Assembly: GCA_965220385.1 (NCBI GenBank)
Contig: OZ244825.1
Coordinates: forward strand, 620,001 to 684,000
Source of the DNA: PCPOR2b sp965220385
Lineage (GTDB): Bacteria; Poribacteria; WGA-4E; PCPOR2b
DNA length: 64,000 nucleotides
Direction: 5' to 3'
This document shows, in pieces, positions 33,720-42,811 of the stretch. The translations under genes and the position numbers were made by a program. The notes under the pieces are model-generated. The model was given only the letters and a program-made list of their open reading frames with translations. It made no database searches and was not told the origin of the DNA. Position 1 is the stretch's first letter. Every line of letters begins with the position of its first letter.

Positions 33720-34904
33720 ATGTTAAATCGTCGTTTCAGTCCTTACGTTATTGGTGTAAGTATTATTGCATTGCTCAGTGTCACTTATTTTGGGTATAGG
33801 GCTTACCGGAACCATGTAGAGTTTAAAGCGTTTATATCGAAAACTGAAGCGTTTAATCGTTCGCTTGCGGATCAGTCTGTTCATTCTTCCGAAGCCGCCC
33901 CAGAAGTTTCCGCTGGTCAGTCGGAGTCGGCACCTGCCCCACAGGCAGGTGGTGTTGATTCTGAACATAAGCACCACCTACATCCAGCGGAGGGTAAATA
34001 TGTTTATAAAATCGCCGGTTTTTCAATCCATACCGAAGAAGAGATGAGTCAATCAGATTTAGAGGTAGAGGAATGGTTTATAACAGGCAAGAAGACCCTC
34101 GCAGTGGAGGCATACCTAAAGACGCATCAAAAGGAGGTACGGCTTGATCGTCATCAAATCATGCAGCGGGTTATTGGACCTGATGGCACCATGTATAAAG
34201 TCATAGTTCCTATAGGTCAGGAGTATGATGAGGGCGATGCTATCTTACGCTCAGAATTGGAACTTCCAGCGCATCTGACGGCTGAGCCGCGTGGCACCGA
34301 GGGGGAGACGATACACGATAGACTTGCGCTGTTAGAGCCTCAGATAATACCCCCGCCCTTATCCGATAAGCCGCCGGTGAAGGTGAGTTTTCTGCCCGAT
34401 GACGGTGAAGGCGCGGTACCGGGTTGGATGCAAAAGATGCTACGCAGCAGCAGGGCAGGGCTTCCACCCGGAGCGTTAGAAGGTGCAGGACTTCCACCCG
34501 GCGTGTTAGGGGGTAGCGAGTCAGTATCGGCTGGTGGGTATTCAGAGGGATCAAACTTTTCTGATGGCGTTCTTAATACAGATACTGCTCCCGTTGGCTC
34601 AGAAGCCCCGGTTTCTGCATCATTTCAACCCGAAATCGTCGAATCGACGCCTTCTCGCCAAAGCGAGATAGGGGGCGATGTCTCCAACAAAATGCCCACT
34701 CCACCCACTTTTGAAAGCATTGGGGAGCGGCTGTTACTAGAGCGTTTTGATCAAGCGCGACAGTTAATTGACAGATATGGCATAGAGGAGGGACTTCGTC
34801 GTCTGAGAGCATCTGACCCTGAGGCTGCACGGCGGCTTAAACGGCGAAGCGAGGATCCTCGAAACGGGAATCCTGATGTGCCTGATGCATCGCCAACACG
34901 GTAG
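33720..34904 (+). CDS. Membrane-anchored protein of unknown function, end of the sigma-54 cluster
   Basis: 394 residues with AAGGTGAT site. One N-terminal transmembrane helix (YVIGVSIIALLSVTYFGYRAY), a Ser/Ala/Pro linker, and a mixed region (YKIAGFSIHTEEEMSQSDLEVEEWFITGKKTLAVEAYLKTH). A short duplicated motif follows (GLPPGALEGAGLPPGVLGG), then a helical tail (ERFDQARQLIDRYGIEEGLRRLRASDPEAARRL). No family recognised. It starts 34 bp after the FGE-like gene in the same direction, so it is probably the last gene of the cluster. Confidence 0.7.
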   Translation: MLNRRFSPYVIGVSIIALLSVTYFGYRAYRNHVEFKAFISKTEAFNRSLADQSVHSSEAAPEVSAGQSESAPAPQAGGVDSEHKHHLHPAEGKYVYKIAGFSIHTEEEMSQSDLEVEEWFITGKKTLAVEAYLKTHQKEVRLDRHQIMQRVIGPDGTMYKVIVPIGQEYDEGDAILRSELELPAHLTAEPRGTEGETIHDRLALLEPQIIPPPLSDKPPVKVSFLPDDGEGAVPGWMQKMLRSSRAGLPPGALEGAGLPPGVLGGSESVSAGGYSEGSNFSDGVLNTDTAPVGSEAPVSASFQPEIVESTPSRQSEIGGDVSNKMPTPPTFESIGERLLLERFDQARQLIDRYGIEEGLRRLRASDPEAARRLKRRSEDPRNGNPDVPDASPTR

Positions 34905-35229
34905 GAGCACTTGGCACGCCATGTTCGAATCCGTAGAGTCTCTCTACTTGTGCTATATACAGCATAGAGCTCCGGTCTTTTTCAGATTTTCAAACGAAAT
35001 TGGTTATGCCGGGGCGTTTTTATGTGGAAAAACAGGGGGCTGTCACAGCGGCACTATCTGATCTGGGACTTTCGCAGTTGACGTTCCGCTTTGAAGCCAA
35101 AGGCAGTCAAATCATTGAAAGTGGGTCAATCGAGCCATTCGTTGCAAGGGAACCCCCGCGGATTATGGACAGGAATCCTCTTATAGGGGCGAATCCCCTC
35201 CGCTAACCCCCAATTTCTCCACAGGCAGC
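34905..35229. other. Intergenic stretch, no confident gene
   Basis: A 68-codon open frame at 35000-35206 has no ribosome site, and its last codons run through a palindrome (TAGGGGCGAATCCCCT). I regard it as a relic or chance frame. Genes on either side converge here. Confidence 0.45.
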
Positions 35230-35625
35230 TTACGCAGAATCGGGTCGAATCAGATGCCCACGCCGCTCTCCGCCTTCAAGGACGCTACAAAACTGGAAAT
35301 AGATCAGTTCGTGATCCGCCCATAGCGTATGCTCCACACCCCGCACACACGCCACCATATCCCCCGGCTCAAGCTGCACCGTCTTCGTGATTCCCGTCGG
35401 GAGACGCAGCGTCACCTTGGGAGTACCCGCTGTGAACAGCCAATATTCATCGTAATCGTGATAGTGGAGTTCGACATCCGAGTTCGCGGGCAGACGATAT
35501 TCGTGCAAGCTCTCCGAATTGACCGGGTTCAGCAACTCCGCTAACAGTCCGGTAATCCTCTCTCCCTTCCCGATATGTACCACGCACAGGGTAGGATCTT
35601 CTATCCGTTCAGCAGCCGATGACAT
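35230..35625 (-). CDS. Cupin-domain protein
   Basis: 131 residues, AAAGGAGGT ribosome site before the ATG. The cupin metal-binding motif is visible as HYHDYDEYW...G...KVTLRLP, followed by LEPGDMVACVRGVEHTLW with the second-motif histidine. These small beta-barrels act as isomerases, dioxygenases or sugar-binding proteins. It sits 50 bp downstream of the mandelate racemase-like gene and probably belongs with it in sugar-acid metabolism. Confidence 0.82.
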   Translation of the reverse strand: MSSAAERIEDPTLCVVHIGKGERITGLLAELLNPVNSESLHEYRLPANSDVELHYHDYDEYWLFTAGTPKVTLRLPTGITKTVQLEPGDMVACVRGVEHTLWADHELIYFQFCSVLEGGERRGHLIRPDSA

Positions 35626-35677
35626 GGGGACCTCCTTTTGTGTTATGGAATAGTATGCTATCTCGTTTTAACAGCGA

Positions 35678-36961
35678 TTATCTCCAGCGGTCACGGACCG
35701 GCTGCTTCTGTGCACGAGCGAACAGATCACTCCACTCACTCGATCCATCGTTTTCCCGGATCTCCAAACGCGCACCTTCCACATAAGCGGGACCGTTACC
35801 TGCGTTGAAGTACCCAAGTCCCTGATCGACCATGTGTATGCAACTCCCATCCGGATAAACGATTGTCTTGATAACGTCTGGCAGTGCGTGAATCGGTTCG
35901 CCACGTTTCTCAAAGCCATCCAACCGCTCTTGAGAAACCCGATATTTTTCGACCGCATCCTCATCCACCTCAACCCCCAGACCAGGTCCATCAGGAACCT
36001 GCTGATATCCACCCACAACTTCGATCGGCTTCTTCAGGAGATGGTCGCTGTAGAGGTTGATGCAGCTAATCGTGGGCCAAGTCGCGTGGGTCAGGACCGC
36101 GCCCAGATGGGCAGCCCACGTTGTTGTTAAACCGTTCCCCACCAACTGCAGCCAGAAGGGCATCTGCGCTTCCGCACTTAAAGCACCTTGCCGTACAACC
36201 TCCGATTTTCCGCCCCCGATGACGAATCCATCGCAGACCCCTTCACGGATACCGGTAATGTAAGGTGGATTCCCGAAGTGCATCGCAATCGGTCGGTTAA
36301 CCGCTTGACGAATCTGTTTGTTACCCAATACATCGTTCTGCGGGATAGGTGTCTCGAACATCGCCACATTCGAGTACTGTTCCAATTTCTTCATCACCGG
36401 AATCGCAGCGGAGGCGTTCTGGAGCGAACCGTTCGGATCGAGGTCTAACTTGAAATGCGCCGGCACACTTTGGGAGACTGCCTCAACTTGGGCGACGATA
36501 TCCCACCACGGACGCGGCTTATTCTTGAAACTGGTATAGCCGTTTGCCACAGCGTCCTGTGCTTCAGCCGCCCAAGTTTCGGGGGAAGCATCAACACACC
36601 ACCAAGAGATCGGTGTCCAATCCCGCACCTTCGTGCCAATCAGTTGATGGACCGGCACCTCCAGGATCTTACCGACAACGTCAAAGAGTGCCATCTGCAA
36701 ACCGGCACCGAGGGAATCATCGTTCATCAGTTCAGCGGGCCGTTGTCCCAGTACCCGTTCCACGGTCTGGTCAGTGACCCGTCCGTAAGTGTAGCGGATA
36801 ACGGTCTCGCCCCAACCGACGTGGCCGGTATCTGTTGTGACCTTACACAGTTCCAACACCGACCAGTTATAAACCGACGACAGGCTGTTGCGGGTAAGCT
36901 TATGCTGCCGAGGAACAAACGGTACGTCAACAACAATACGTTCGACATCTGTCACTTTCAA
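35678..36961 (-). CDS. Mandelate racemase/muconate-lactonising enzyme family protein
   Basis: 427 residues from a TTG start at 36961, where an AAAGGAT site is correctly spaced. The longer open frame runs into repeat DNA. Enolase-superfamily features: the catalytic KxK as SFKNKPRPW, metal ligands in FKLDLDPNG and MFETPIPQND, and a C-terminal barrel strand region (DGFVIGGGKSEV, PFWLQLVGNG). Members dehydrate or epimerise sugar acids via an enolate. The substrate is not identifiable. It is upstream of the cupin gene. Confidence 0.87.
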   Translation of the reverse strand: MKVTDVERIVVDVPFVPRQHKLTRNSLSSVYNWSVLELCKVTTDTGHVGWGETVIRYTYGRVTDQTVERVLGQRPAELMNDDSLGAGLQMALFDVVGKILEVPVHQLIGTKVRDWTPISWWCVDASPETWAAEAQDAVANGYTSFKNKPRPWWDIVAQVEAVSQSVPAHFKLDLDPNGSLQNASAAIPVMKKLEQYSNVAMFETPIPQNDVLGNKQIRQAVNRPIAMHFGNPPYITGIREGVCDGFVIGGGKSEVVRQGALSAEAQMPFWLQLVGNGLTTTWAAHLGAVLTHATWPTISCINLYSDHLLKKPIEVVGGYQQVPDGPGLGVEVDEDAVEKYRVSQERLDGFEKRGEPIHALPDVIKTIVYPDGSCIHMVDQGLGYFNAGNGPAYVEGARLEIRENDGSSEWSDLFARAQKQPVRDRWR

Positions 36962-37388
36962 TGGATTATCCTTTCTATGATGAATTCTAAAAACAGATAG
37001 ACACTTTCGCTCCCCATATCCTGTCCCGACTTGTCGGGGGAACGACATCGGAACTAGCCTCCATGTGCGATCTTAGATGCTAATTCTCCCGATGAAATCA
37101 GGGTAATCATCCATGCAATCTGCGATTCAGACAGATGGCACATGTCGCCCTGCCCCGATAAATCGGGATTCAAAGCAACTGGGGCTTTGGGGTATGGGGG
37201 GTATCCGTATTCTATAAACATGTCGCCCCGCTGGGGCTAAATGCACCCTGTCCCTTTCTAAAATAGTCCCGTTTCACGTTCCGGTTTCTATCCTGAAAAT
37301 CCTTAAATCCTGATTCAGACAATAATGATGCACACCCCTCAATTAATTCCCAACTTCACTATAATTGCTAGACGGTGGACACAAACGG
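36962..37388. repeat. Intergenic stretch with repeat fragments
   Basis: 36976-37010 is one end of the TTTATGGTGAA-type MITE (TGATGAATTCTAAAAACAG, AGACACTTTCGCTCCCC). Palindromes of the CCCGA..TCGGG class occur at 37025-37038 and 37153-37168. The string CGCCCCGCTGGGGCT near 37225 recurs near 44020 in the opposite orientation. No gene is supported. Confidence 0.6.
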
Positions 37389-39149
37389 TCAATCCCTGTC
37401 CCAAGGGAATACAAGCGTCGGTTGGTTGGCATAACGTTTCATCTTGAGAACAATCCGACTCCCCGCTCCGGGAGCGAGACGGACGGTGAAAGAGGATCTA
37501 TCGATTGGCAAGGTCTTGTCATCAACAGAAGCGCTGACCAGTTGGTGCTCGGCATAAGCGCCGCCCTGAACGATGACTGTTCGCTCTTCGACGGGATTGA
37601 TATTGACAAGCGAGAGCGTCGTTTCGTCATCGGTCAGCTTTTCCACGAGCGATGCAACATCCTCCGGCATTCCGGCGCGACGCCTCTCAGGATCGAAATA
37701 GCGCACCCGGCAGTGCAGCGGTTCCCCGAACCGCGGTGTGATACCACCGAGCATCAGTTCAATCAGATTGCTCCCCACCGCAGGATTGAACGCCAAAGTG
37801 TCGTCCGAAAGTCGCGTATCCGGCGTTGTAGTATCCTCATGCATCCCCTGCATTTTCCGGCGTAACGTGCCGAAGTCGCGTGTGAACGCTTCTGTCGGGT
37901 AGTCGGGGTTATTTCCCTCCAAGAATCCGATCCAGCCGTCTGTAGGGAGCCACTTGAGGACGTCACGGTTCATTGACCAGTAGTAGACATCCAATGCCCC
38001 CTGATTATATGGCTGCGGTGTGTAGCTGTACCACCCGTCATCCCCATACATGTGGGGATACATCACCTGACCGTCGATTGTCTTCTGGTTTGAATTAACT
38101 GTCTCGATCATCTTACGCCACACATCAACGTAGCTCTGATCACCCGTAGCGAGCAAGGCATTCCCGAAACCGGCAACCGCTCGCACATGAGCATTCCGGT
38201 CTGCCAATGCGCCCGTTTGTGGAACGACGACGGTGAATCCCCAGCCGTAACACCCACCGTACCATTTGCCATCGCACTCTCCGCCTATTGTGCCATCCAG
38301 ACCGATATTCGATGGGATAATGCCACCGTTGGCAGCTGTCCGCTCCGCCCAAGCGTCAACATATTCAAGCAGCCACGCCTTGTATTTATCTTCGCCCGTG
38401 AGCATGTAGGCATTGATTCCAAGGGTTGTCGCAGCAAGATTCAACGGATGGTCGCCGACGATATCGGTATAGTCCTTGAAATGCGCTAACATCTCCTCAA
38501 AGTTGCGCTCTCCGTGTTTTGCATCGAAGCGTCCCTCGACTTCGATAGGATCTCCCGCCCAATCCAGCGCAGTCGCTTTGCGGAGGAGAGGTCCTCGACT
38601 GCCGTTGAACATACTGCGAATAATCTTATGCTCCGGATCGTAGTTCGGAGCCTGTGGATCCTCGTTCATGTAGAGACCGGCGAAACGTCTCACCCGATTC
38701 TGAAAGGCGCGGTCATAGGGATCCGACAGTCCCTGCAAATTAAAGACCGCAAGCCCCTCGCCGTGATGGAACCAGTCAAACATGACCGAGAATTCCTTAT
38801 AATACATCCCCTCGCGAGCAATAGGGACCTCCACCGTTTTCGCTTCCGTATATTGCAGAAGATGCCCCTCCCAGCCCAGTTTATACATCTCTAAGATGCT
38901 ATCAGAGGCACCGAGCGCGTGTAGGATGGGCCAACCTGTGAGGTTCTCGATGGCATCGTCCGGGCCGTCGTTGCCACCCCAGCGCGGAAGGCAGATCAAA
39001 TAGCCGCGTTCATCGAAATAGCGCTCGAAAAATGCTTCACAGGCAAGCGTCTGGGCACGAATAAGTTCCAGTTCCAACAGTGCCCACGCTGGTGGTGGAA
39101 GGGGTGTATCTACCGAGAGGGTATTTCTATTCACATTTGGTATCAGCAT
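37389..39149 (-). CDS. (alpha/alpha)-barrel glycosidase-like protein of unknown function
   Basis: 586 residues, ATG with AAGGAGAT ribosome site. The repeated helical pairs with conserved aromatic residues (WALLELELIRAQTLACEAFFERYF, GDHPLNLAATTLGINAYMLTGEDKYKAWLLEYVDAWAERT, HVRAVAGFGNALLATGDQSYVDVWRKMIETV) suggest a six-hairpin glycosidase-like barrel. A beta-sandwich tail follows (EERTVIVQGGAY...SFTVRLAPGAG). No signal peptide, so cytoplasmic. The exact family and substrate are not recognised. It neighbours sugar-acid genes, so carbohydrate processing is likely. Confidence 0.65.
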   Translation of the reverse strand: MLIPNVNRNTLSVDTPLPPPAWALLELELIRAQTLACEAFFERYFDERGYLICLPRWGGNDGPDDAIENLTGWPILHALGASDSILEMYKLGWEGHLLQYTEAKTVEVPIAREGMYYKEFSVMFDWFHHGEGLAVFNLQGLSDPYDRAFQNRVRRFAGLYMNEDPQAPNYDPEHKIIRSMFNGSRGPLLRKATALDWAGDPIEVEGRFDAKHGERNFEEMLAHFKDYTDIVGDHPLNLAATTLGINAYMLTGEDKYKAWLLEYVDAWAERTAANGGIIPSNIGLDGTIGGECDGKWYGGCYGWGFTVVVPQTGALADRNAHVRAVAGFGNALLATGDQSYVDVWRKMIETVNSNQKTIDGQVMYPHMYGDDGWYSYTPQPYNQGALDVYYWSMNRDVLKWLPTDGWIGFLEGNNPDYPTEAFTRDFGTLRRKMQGMHEDTTTPDTRLSDDTLAFNPAVGSNLIELMLGGITPRFGEPLHCRVRYFDPERRRAGMPEDVASLVEKLTDDETTLSLVNINPVEERTVIVQGGAYAEHQLVSASVDDKTLPIDRSSFTVRLAPGAGSRIVLKMKRYANQPTLVFPWDRD

Positions 39150-39198
39150 AACTTATCTCCTTAACGTATTGTTATTGAAAAGAGGTTAACGAACAAAT

Positions 39199-39606
39199 TC
39201 ATACACGCTCGATATGAGGAATAATCGAAAGGTCAAATTCCCTGTGCTGTCCACTCTGAACCATTGCTAACATCTCCTGACAGCGAAGAATCTGCGGGAT
39301 AAGTGATTTCAGTTCGACTCCCAAATGCTGGTCTCCAAAGTCCTTTAGCTTGGCATGGGCTTTCGACCATTGGCTCTCCGCCCCCGCATAATTTCGGTTC
39401 AAGAGATGAAAACAACCAACGCTCAGTTGGAGCAGTCCTTGGTAGAAGGGACGATCCGGTCCCGCCTCAATCATCCATACATCCTCTAAAGTTTCGTGAC
39501 ACTCGAAGTAATCACCATCGTTGAACTCTTGAATCCCTTTGTTGAGGACTGCCTGTTTGTTCATTGGTTCATTGGTACATTGGTTCATTGAACTGACGGC
39601 TGACAT
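39199..39606 (-). CDS. DUF309 family protein
   Basis: 135 residues as the longest frame. The signature FNDGDYFECHETLEDVW...PFYQGLLQLSVGCFHLLNRNYAGA is that of DUF309 proteins, small helical proteins of unknown role. The N-terminal codons overlap a short tandem CAATGAAC-type repeat, so the start may be at the ATG before MNKQAVLNKG (about 39560). It is downstream of the MFS transporter genes on the same strand. Confidence 0.8.
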   Translation of the reverse strand: MSAVSSMNQCTNEPMNKQAVLNKGIQEFNDGDYFECHETLEDVWMIEAGPDRPFYQGLLQLSVGCFHLLNRNYAGAESQWSKAHAKLKDFGDQHLGVELKSLIPQILRCQEMLAMVQSGQHREFDLSIIPHIERV

Positions 39607-39723
39607 GTCCTTTCATAGTAAACGTAGATCCGTGGTCGCTACAACTATGTTGGTTCATTGGCTCATCGGGATAATTAATGAACTTATGAACTTATGAACT
39701 AATGAACTCATTACCGGTGGAGT

Positions 39724-41028
39724 CTACCTGAACTCTTCATCATGGTAGACCTCTTCTAAGCGAGTTGATGTAATGAATGCGAAGAACCCTACGCCCAACG
39801 CAATTGCAAAAGTATATTCATAGCCAATCCATCGGATAAGCTGACCGGCAACCACCGGCATAAAACCGAAAGGGAATACCAATGTGTTCATGAAACCGAT
39901 ATATGTGGGACGATTCAGCGGGGGTGCTATATTAATCATATATGTCATGAATCCGACCATCATGCCGCTCATTGAAGCCCCGCCCAGAACAAACGTCAGA
40001 AAATAACACGGCAATTGCCACGCAGGCGGAATGTACTGTACAAAAATCGCCACCAACGGTGCCGTGCAAGCGAGTAATGCTGTGCAAACCAGTATCCATC
40101 TGACACCGTAGCGCCCACTCATATAACCCCATAGAATGTTCGACAAGACCCCACTAACAGCACCAACTGCAAGGAACAGTCCAATCGTTGCATCCGAAAT
40201 GCTCAGTTTATCCAGGGCGTACGGCACGTAGAAAGGCATACACATCCGTCCGACATTAACGAAGACTCGGTACACAATGAACTGTCGGTAATTCGAGTCT
40301 GTCCGAAGGAAGTGTGGTCCCTGTTTGATATGTTGCCAAAACGTCTTACGTTCGGTCTGAACGGGTCGAATCGGTTCGCGGATCTTAAGAAAAACGAAGA
40401 GCGAAACCAGTGCCATCGCGGCAACGCCAAAGAACAGAAGCGCATAGTTGTTCGGGAAGACGAATCCAGAGGACTCGCTCAAAATGTAACGTACCAGAAA
40501 ACCGATGAATATGGTGAAAAATCCGCCGATGAAATTGCCCAAGCTGAAAAAGCGCGCACGCCGTAGCGGTTCAATCGTCTTGGAAATAATATCCATATAA
40601 GCGACGGATGACGCGCCCATCGACGAGGTCCCGGCAAAATATAGGATGATAAAACTCGCAGCGAGCAAACCGTAATTCCCTGCACCGATCCACACCGTAC
40701 ACACCGCAACACCGAGCCACACAGCGGTGTGCACCCCCATGCCGAGGATATAAAACGGCATCTTGCGGGGTTTGTGTTCCAGCAGGTTAGAGATCAGCAG
40801 CTGGGGCCACATCCACCCCACTGACATTATTGAGCCAGTCAAGCCGACGAGGATATTTGAAGCGGTCAGTTTATAGATAAAAGCCGAAAGAACCGTCGTG
40901 CTGTCCGATAGGGAAAAAGAGATTCGCCCAAATATACCTTGAAAGATAGCGATCCAAAAATTACGGTTCTGTTCTCGCGTCTTGTCCTCTTCCTGTGGTT
41001 CTGGCGTATCCGTCAAAGCAGTTTTCAT
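39724..41028 (-). CDS. Major facilitator superfamily transporter (copy 1)
   Basis: 434 residues with about twelve transmembrane helices and no long soluble domain. Two halves are visible around a central loop (KIREPIRPVQTERKTFWQHIKQGP). It is a clear paralogue of the next gene at 41049 (matching stretches such as SFSLSDSTTVLSAFIYKLTASN and GGASMSGMMVGFMTYMINIAPP). The transported compound is unknown; the sugar-acid neighbourhood suggests an organic acid or sugar. The two genes are 20 bp apart. Confidence 0.87.
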   Translation of the reverse strand: MKTALTDTPEPQEEDKTREQNRNFWIAIFQGIFGRISFSLSDSTTVLSAFIYKLTASNILVGLTGSIMSVGWMWPQLLISNLLEHKPRKMPFYILGMGVHTAVWLGVAVCTVWIGAGNYGLLAASFIILYFAGTSSMGASSVAYMDIISKTIEPLRRARFFSLGNFIGGFFTIFIGFLVRYILSESSGFVFPNNYALLFFGVAAMALVSLFVFLKIREPIRPVQTERKTFWQHIKQGPHFLRTDSNYRQFIVYRVFVNVGRMCMPFYVPYALDKLSISDATIGLFLAVGAVSGVLSNILWGYMSGRYGVRWILVCTALLACTAPLVAIFVQYIPPAWQLPCYFLTFVLGGASMSGMMVGFMTYMINIAPPLNRPTYIGFMNTLVFPFGFMPVVAGQLIRWIGYEYTFAIALGVGFFAFITSTRLEEVYHDEEFR

Positions 41029-41048
41029 AGCTGGTTTCGGCTTCCCTA

Positions 41049-42362
41049 TTAAGCGGTTTCCTCCTCATAATACACATCTTCCAACCGTGTTGCTATTAGA
41101 AATCCGAATATCCCCATTCCGACGGACATCAAGAAGACCCCTTCGTAACTAAGCACCCCAACCATTTTGCCTGCTAACACTGGCATGAAACCACAAGGAA
41201 ATAGTATCGTGTTCATAAAACCGAGATAGGTCGGGCGGACTCTGGGTGGTGCGATATTGATCATATACGTCATGAAGCCCACCATCATACCGCTCATCGC
41301 TCCGCCGTTAAGAGCAAAGATTGACAGATAGACCGGCACCCGCCAAGCCGGCGACACGTACTGCACAGAAATGACGATTAATGGCGATGCCCAAGCCATT
41401 GCTGACGTGAGAATCAGGATCCACCGTTCACCATATTTCTCGGCGGCGTAGATCCACAAAAAGTTTGAGATGACGCCACTGGCCGCGCTGACAGCGATGA
41501 ACAACCCAATAGCCGATTCCGTAATTCCTAATTTGTCCAGTGCGTACGGAACGTAGAAGGGACCACACATCCCTGCCGCATGCCCGAAAATTCGAAAATA
41601 CAGGAATAGTCGATAATTTCTATCTGTCCGAATAAATTGTGGTCCTTGCTTCAGGTGTTGCCAAAGGGTGCGGCGCTGGGACTCGACGGTACTAACCGGT
41701 TCGCGGATCCTGAGAAAAATAGTGCACGCAGCGCCAACGGAGATCGCACCGCAGCCAAATAGGAGTGCGTAGTTACGTGGAAACGCTAATCCGAAATCAT
41801 CGTCCAAGACGTGTCGGACCAGAAAACCGATGAAGAAGCTACAGATCCCGCCCGTGATATTACGCAAGCTGAAAAACCGGGCGCGCCGATGCGGTCCTAT
41901 CGCTTTGGAAATAATATCCATATACGGAATCGTCGAAATGCCCATCGACGAAGATCCGACAAAGTAAAAACAGAGAAGACAAGCAGCGAGCAAACCGAAG
42001 TCGTGAGGACCGATTAGCAGCGTGGACAGAAAAATCGCGACCCATGCGAAAGTACGGATACCCATACCGAGCGCATAAAAGGGCATCTTGCGCGGACGAT
42101 GTTCCAAGAGATTCGAGATGAGCAGCTGGGGCCACATCCAGCCAGCGGTGCCGATTGAGCCGACCAAACCGACGAGGGTATTTGAGTTGGTGAGTCTATA
42201 AATGAAAGCGGAGAGAACAGTAGTGGAATCAGCAAAAGCGAAAGAAATTCGTATGAATGTGCCTTGAGCAACAGCTAATAAAAAGGTGCGTTTTTGTTCC
42301 TTGGCTTTATCGTTTCCTCCCGGAGACTCGGTCTCCGGTGCGTCAGTTGAGGCTTTTTCCAT
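41049..42362 (-). CDS. Major facilitator superfamily transporter (copy 2)
   Basis: 437 residues from the ATG at 42362; the longer frame from 42416 lacks a ribosome site, though the site for the chosen start is also weak. Twelve transmembrane helices and the same central loop as copy 1 (RIREPVSTVESQRRTLWQHLKQGP). A tandem duplication with moderate divergence, so the two may differ in substrate. It lies directly upstream of copy 1. Confidence 0.85.
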   Translation of the reverse strand: MEKASTDAPETESPGGNDKAKEQKRTFLLAVAQGTFIRISFAFADSTTVLSAFIYRLTNSNTLVGLVGSIGTAGWMWPQLLISNLLEHRPRKMPFYALGMGIRTFAWVAIFLSTLLIGPHDFGLLAACLLCFYFVGSSSMGISTIPYMDIISKAIGPHRRARFFSLRNITGGICSFFIGFLVRHVLDDDFGLAFPRNYALLFGCGAISVGAACTIFLRIREPVSTVESQRRTLWQHLKQGPQFIRTDRNYRLFLYFRIFGHAAGMCGPFYVPYALDKLGITESAIGLFIAVSAASGVISNFLWIYAAEKYGERWILILTSAMAWASPLIVISVQYVSPAWRVPVYLSIFALNGGAMSGMMVGFMTYMINIAPPRVRPTYLGFMNTILFPCGFMPVLAGKMVGVLSYEGVFLMSVGMGIFGFLIATRLEDVYYEEETA

Positions 42363-42422
42363 AGTGCGTTTGGCTTGCCTTAAAGCTCCACATTCGGAGG
42401 ATGATTTGCAGTTCAAATAAAG

Positions 42423-42585
42423 GGGATTTACGCAGCTGGGAGTTGGGCAGGCACAAGACCTGCCCCTACATTAGATTGGCCCCTTGTAGGGGCAACCCCC
42501 CGATAGATCCCCGATAAATCGGGACAGGCGGGATTTCGCTGCGCTCAACTTGTAGTTGCCCTTATTGCTGAAATGCGTAAGTCCT
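42423..42585. mobile_element. MITE-like element with GGAYTTACGCA ends
   Basis: Left end GGATTTACGCAGCT; right end AAATGCGTAAGTCC. Inside are a GGGCAGG..CCTGCCC stem and the palindrome TCCCCGATAAATCGGGA (42508-42524). It is related to the element at 17933-18175. The stretch up to 42811 holds nothing else that I can recognise. Confidence 0.65.
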
Positions 42586-42811
42586 AATGAATAGGAATGA
42601 ATGCTCAGTGTCACTGTTTCACGACGTTCAGTTCCTGTGAGTGAATTCAAAATCAAGGGGCGCGGTTGACTGTCAGAAGTACCTTTGAACCAACCTTCAT
42701 AAAATCGATGATTGTCATCGTTGATCAACCTGTGATATTATACACCATGATAGGTCTTTTACGCACCATGTATTATGCCACATTTCACAAAATCTTAGAA
42801 AGGAAACCGTG

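Noticed and set aside
35000..35206. 68-codon open frame
   Set aside because: No ribosome site; the last third lies in a palindrome. Possibly a relic.
36455..37000. 181-codon plus-strand frame
   Set aside because: Lies antisense to the mandelate racemase-like gene, and its composition shows no protein-like pattern.
39540..39720. Short CAATGAAC and ACTTATGA tandem-like repeats
   Set aside because: Low-complexity sequence around the DUF309 start; considered as a regulatory array but there is no regular spacing or symmetry.
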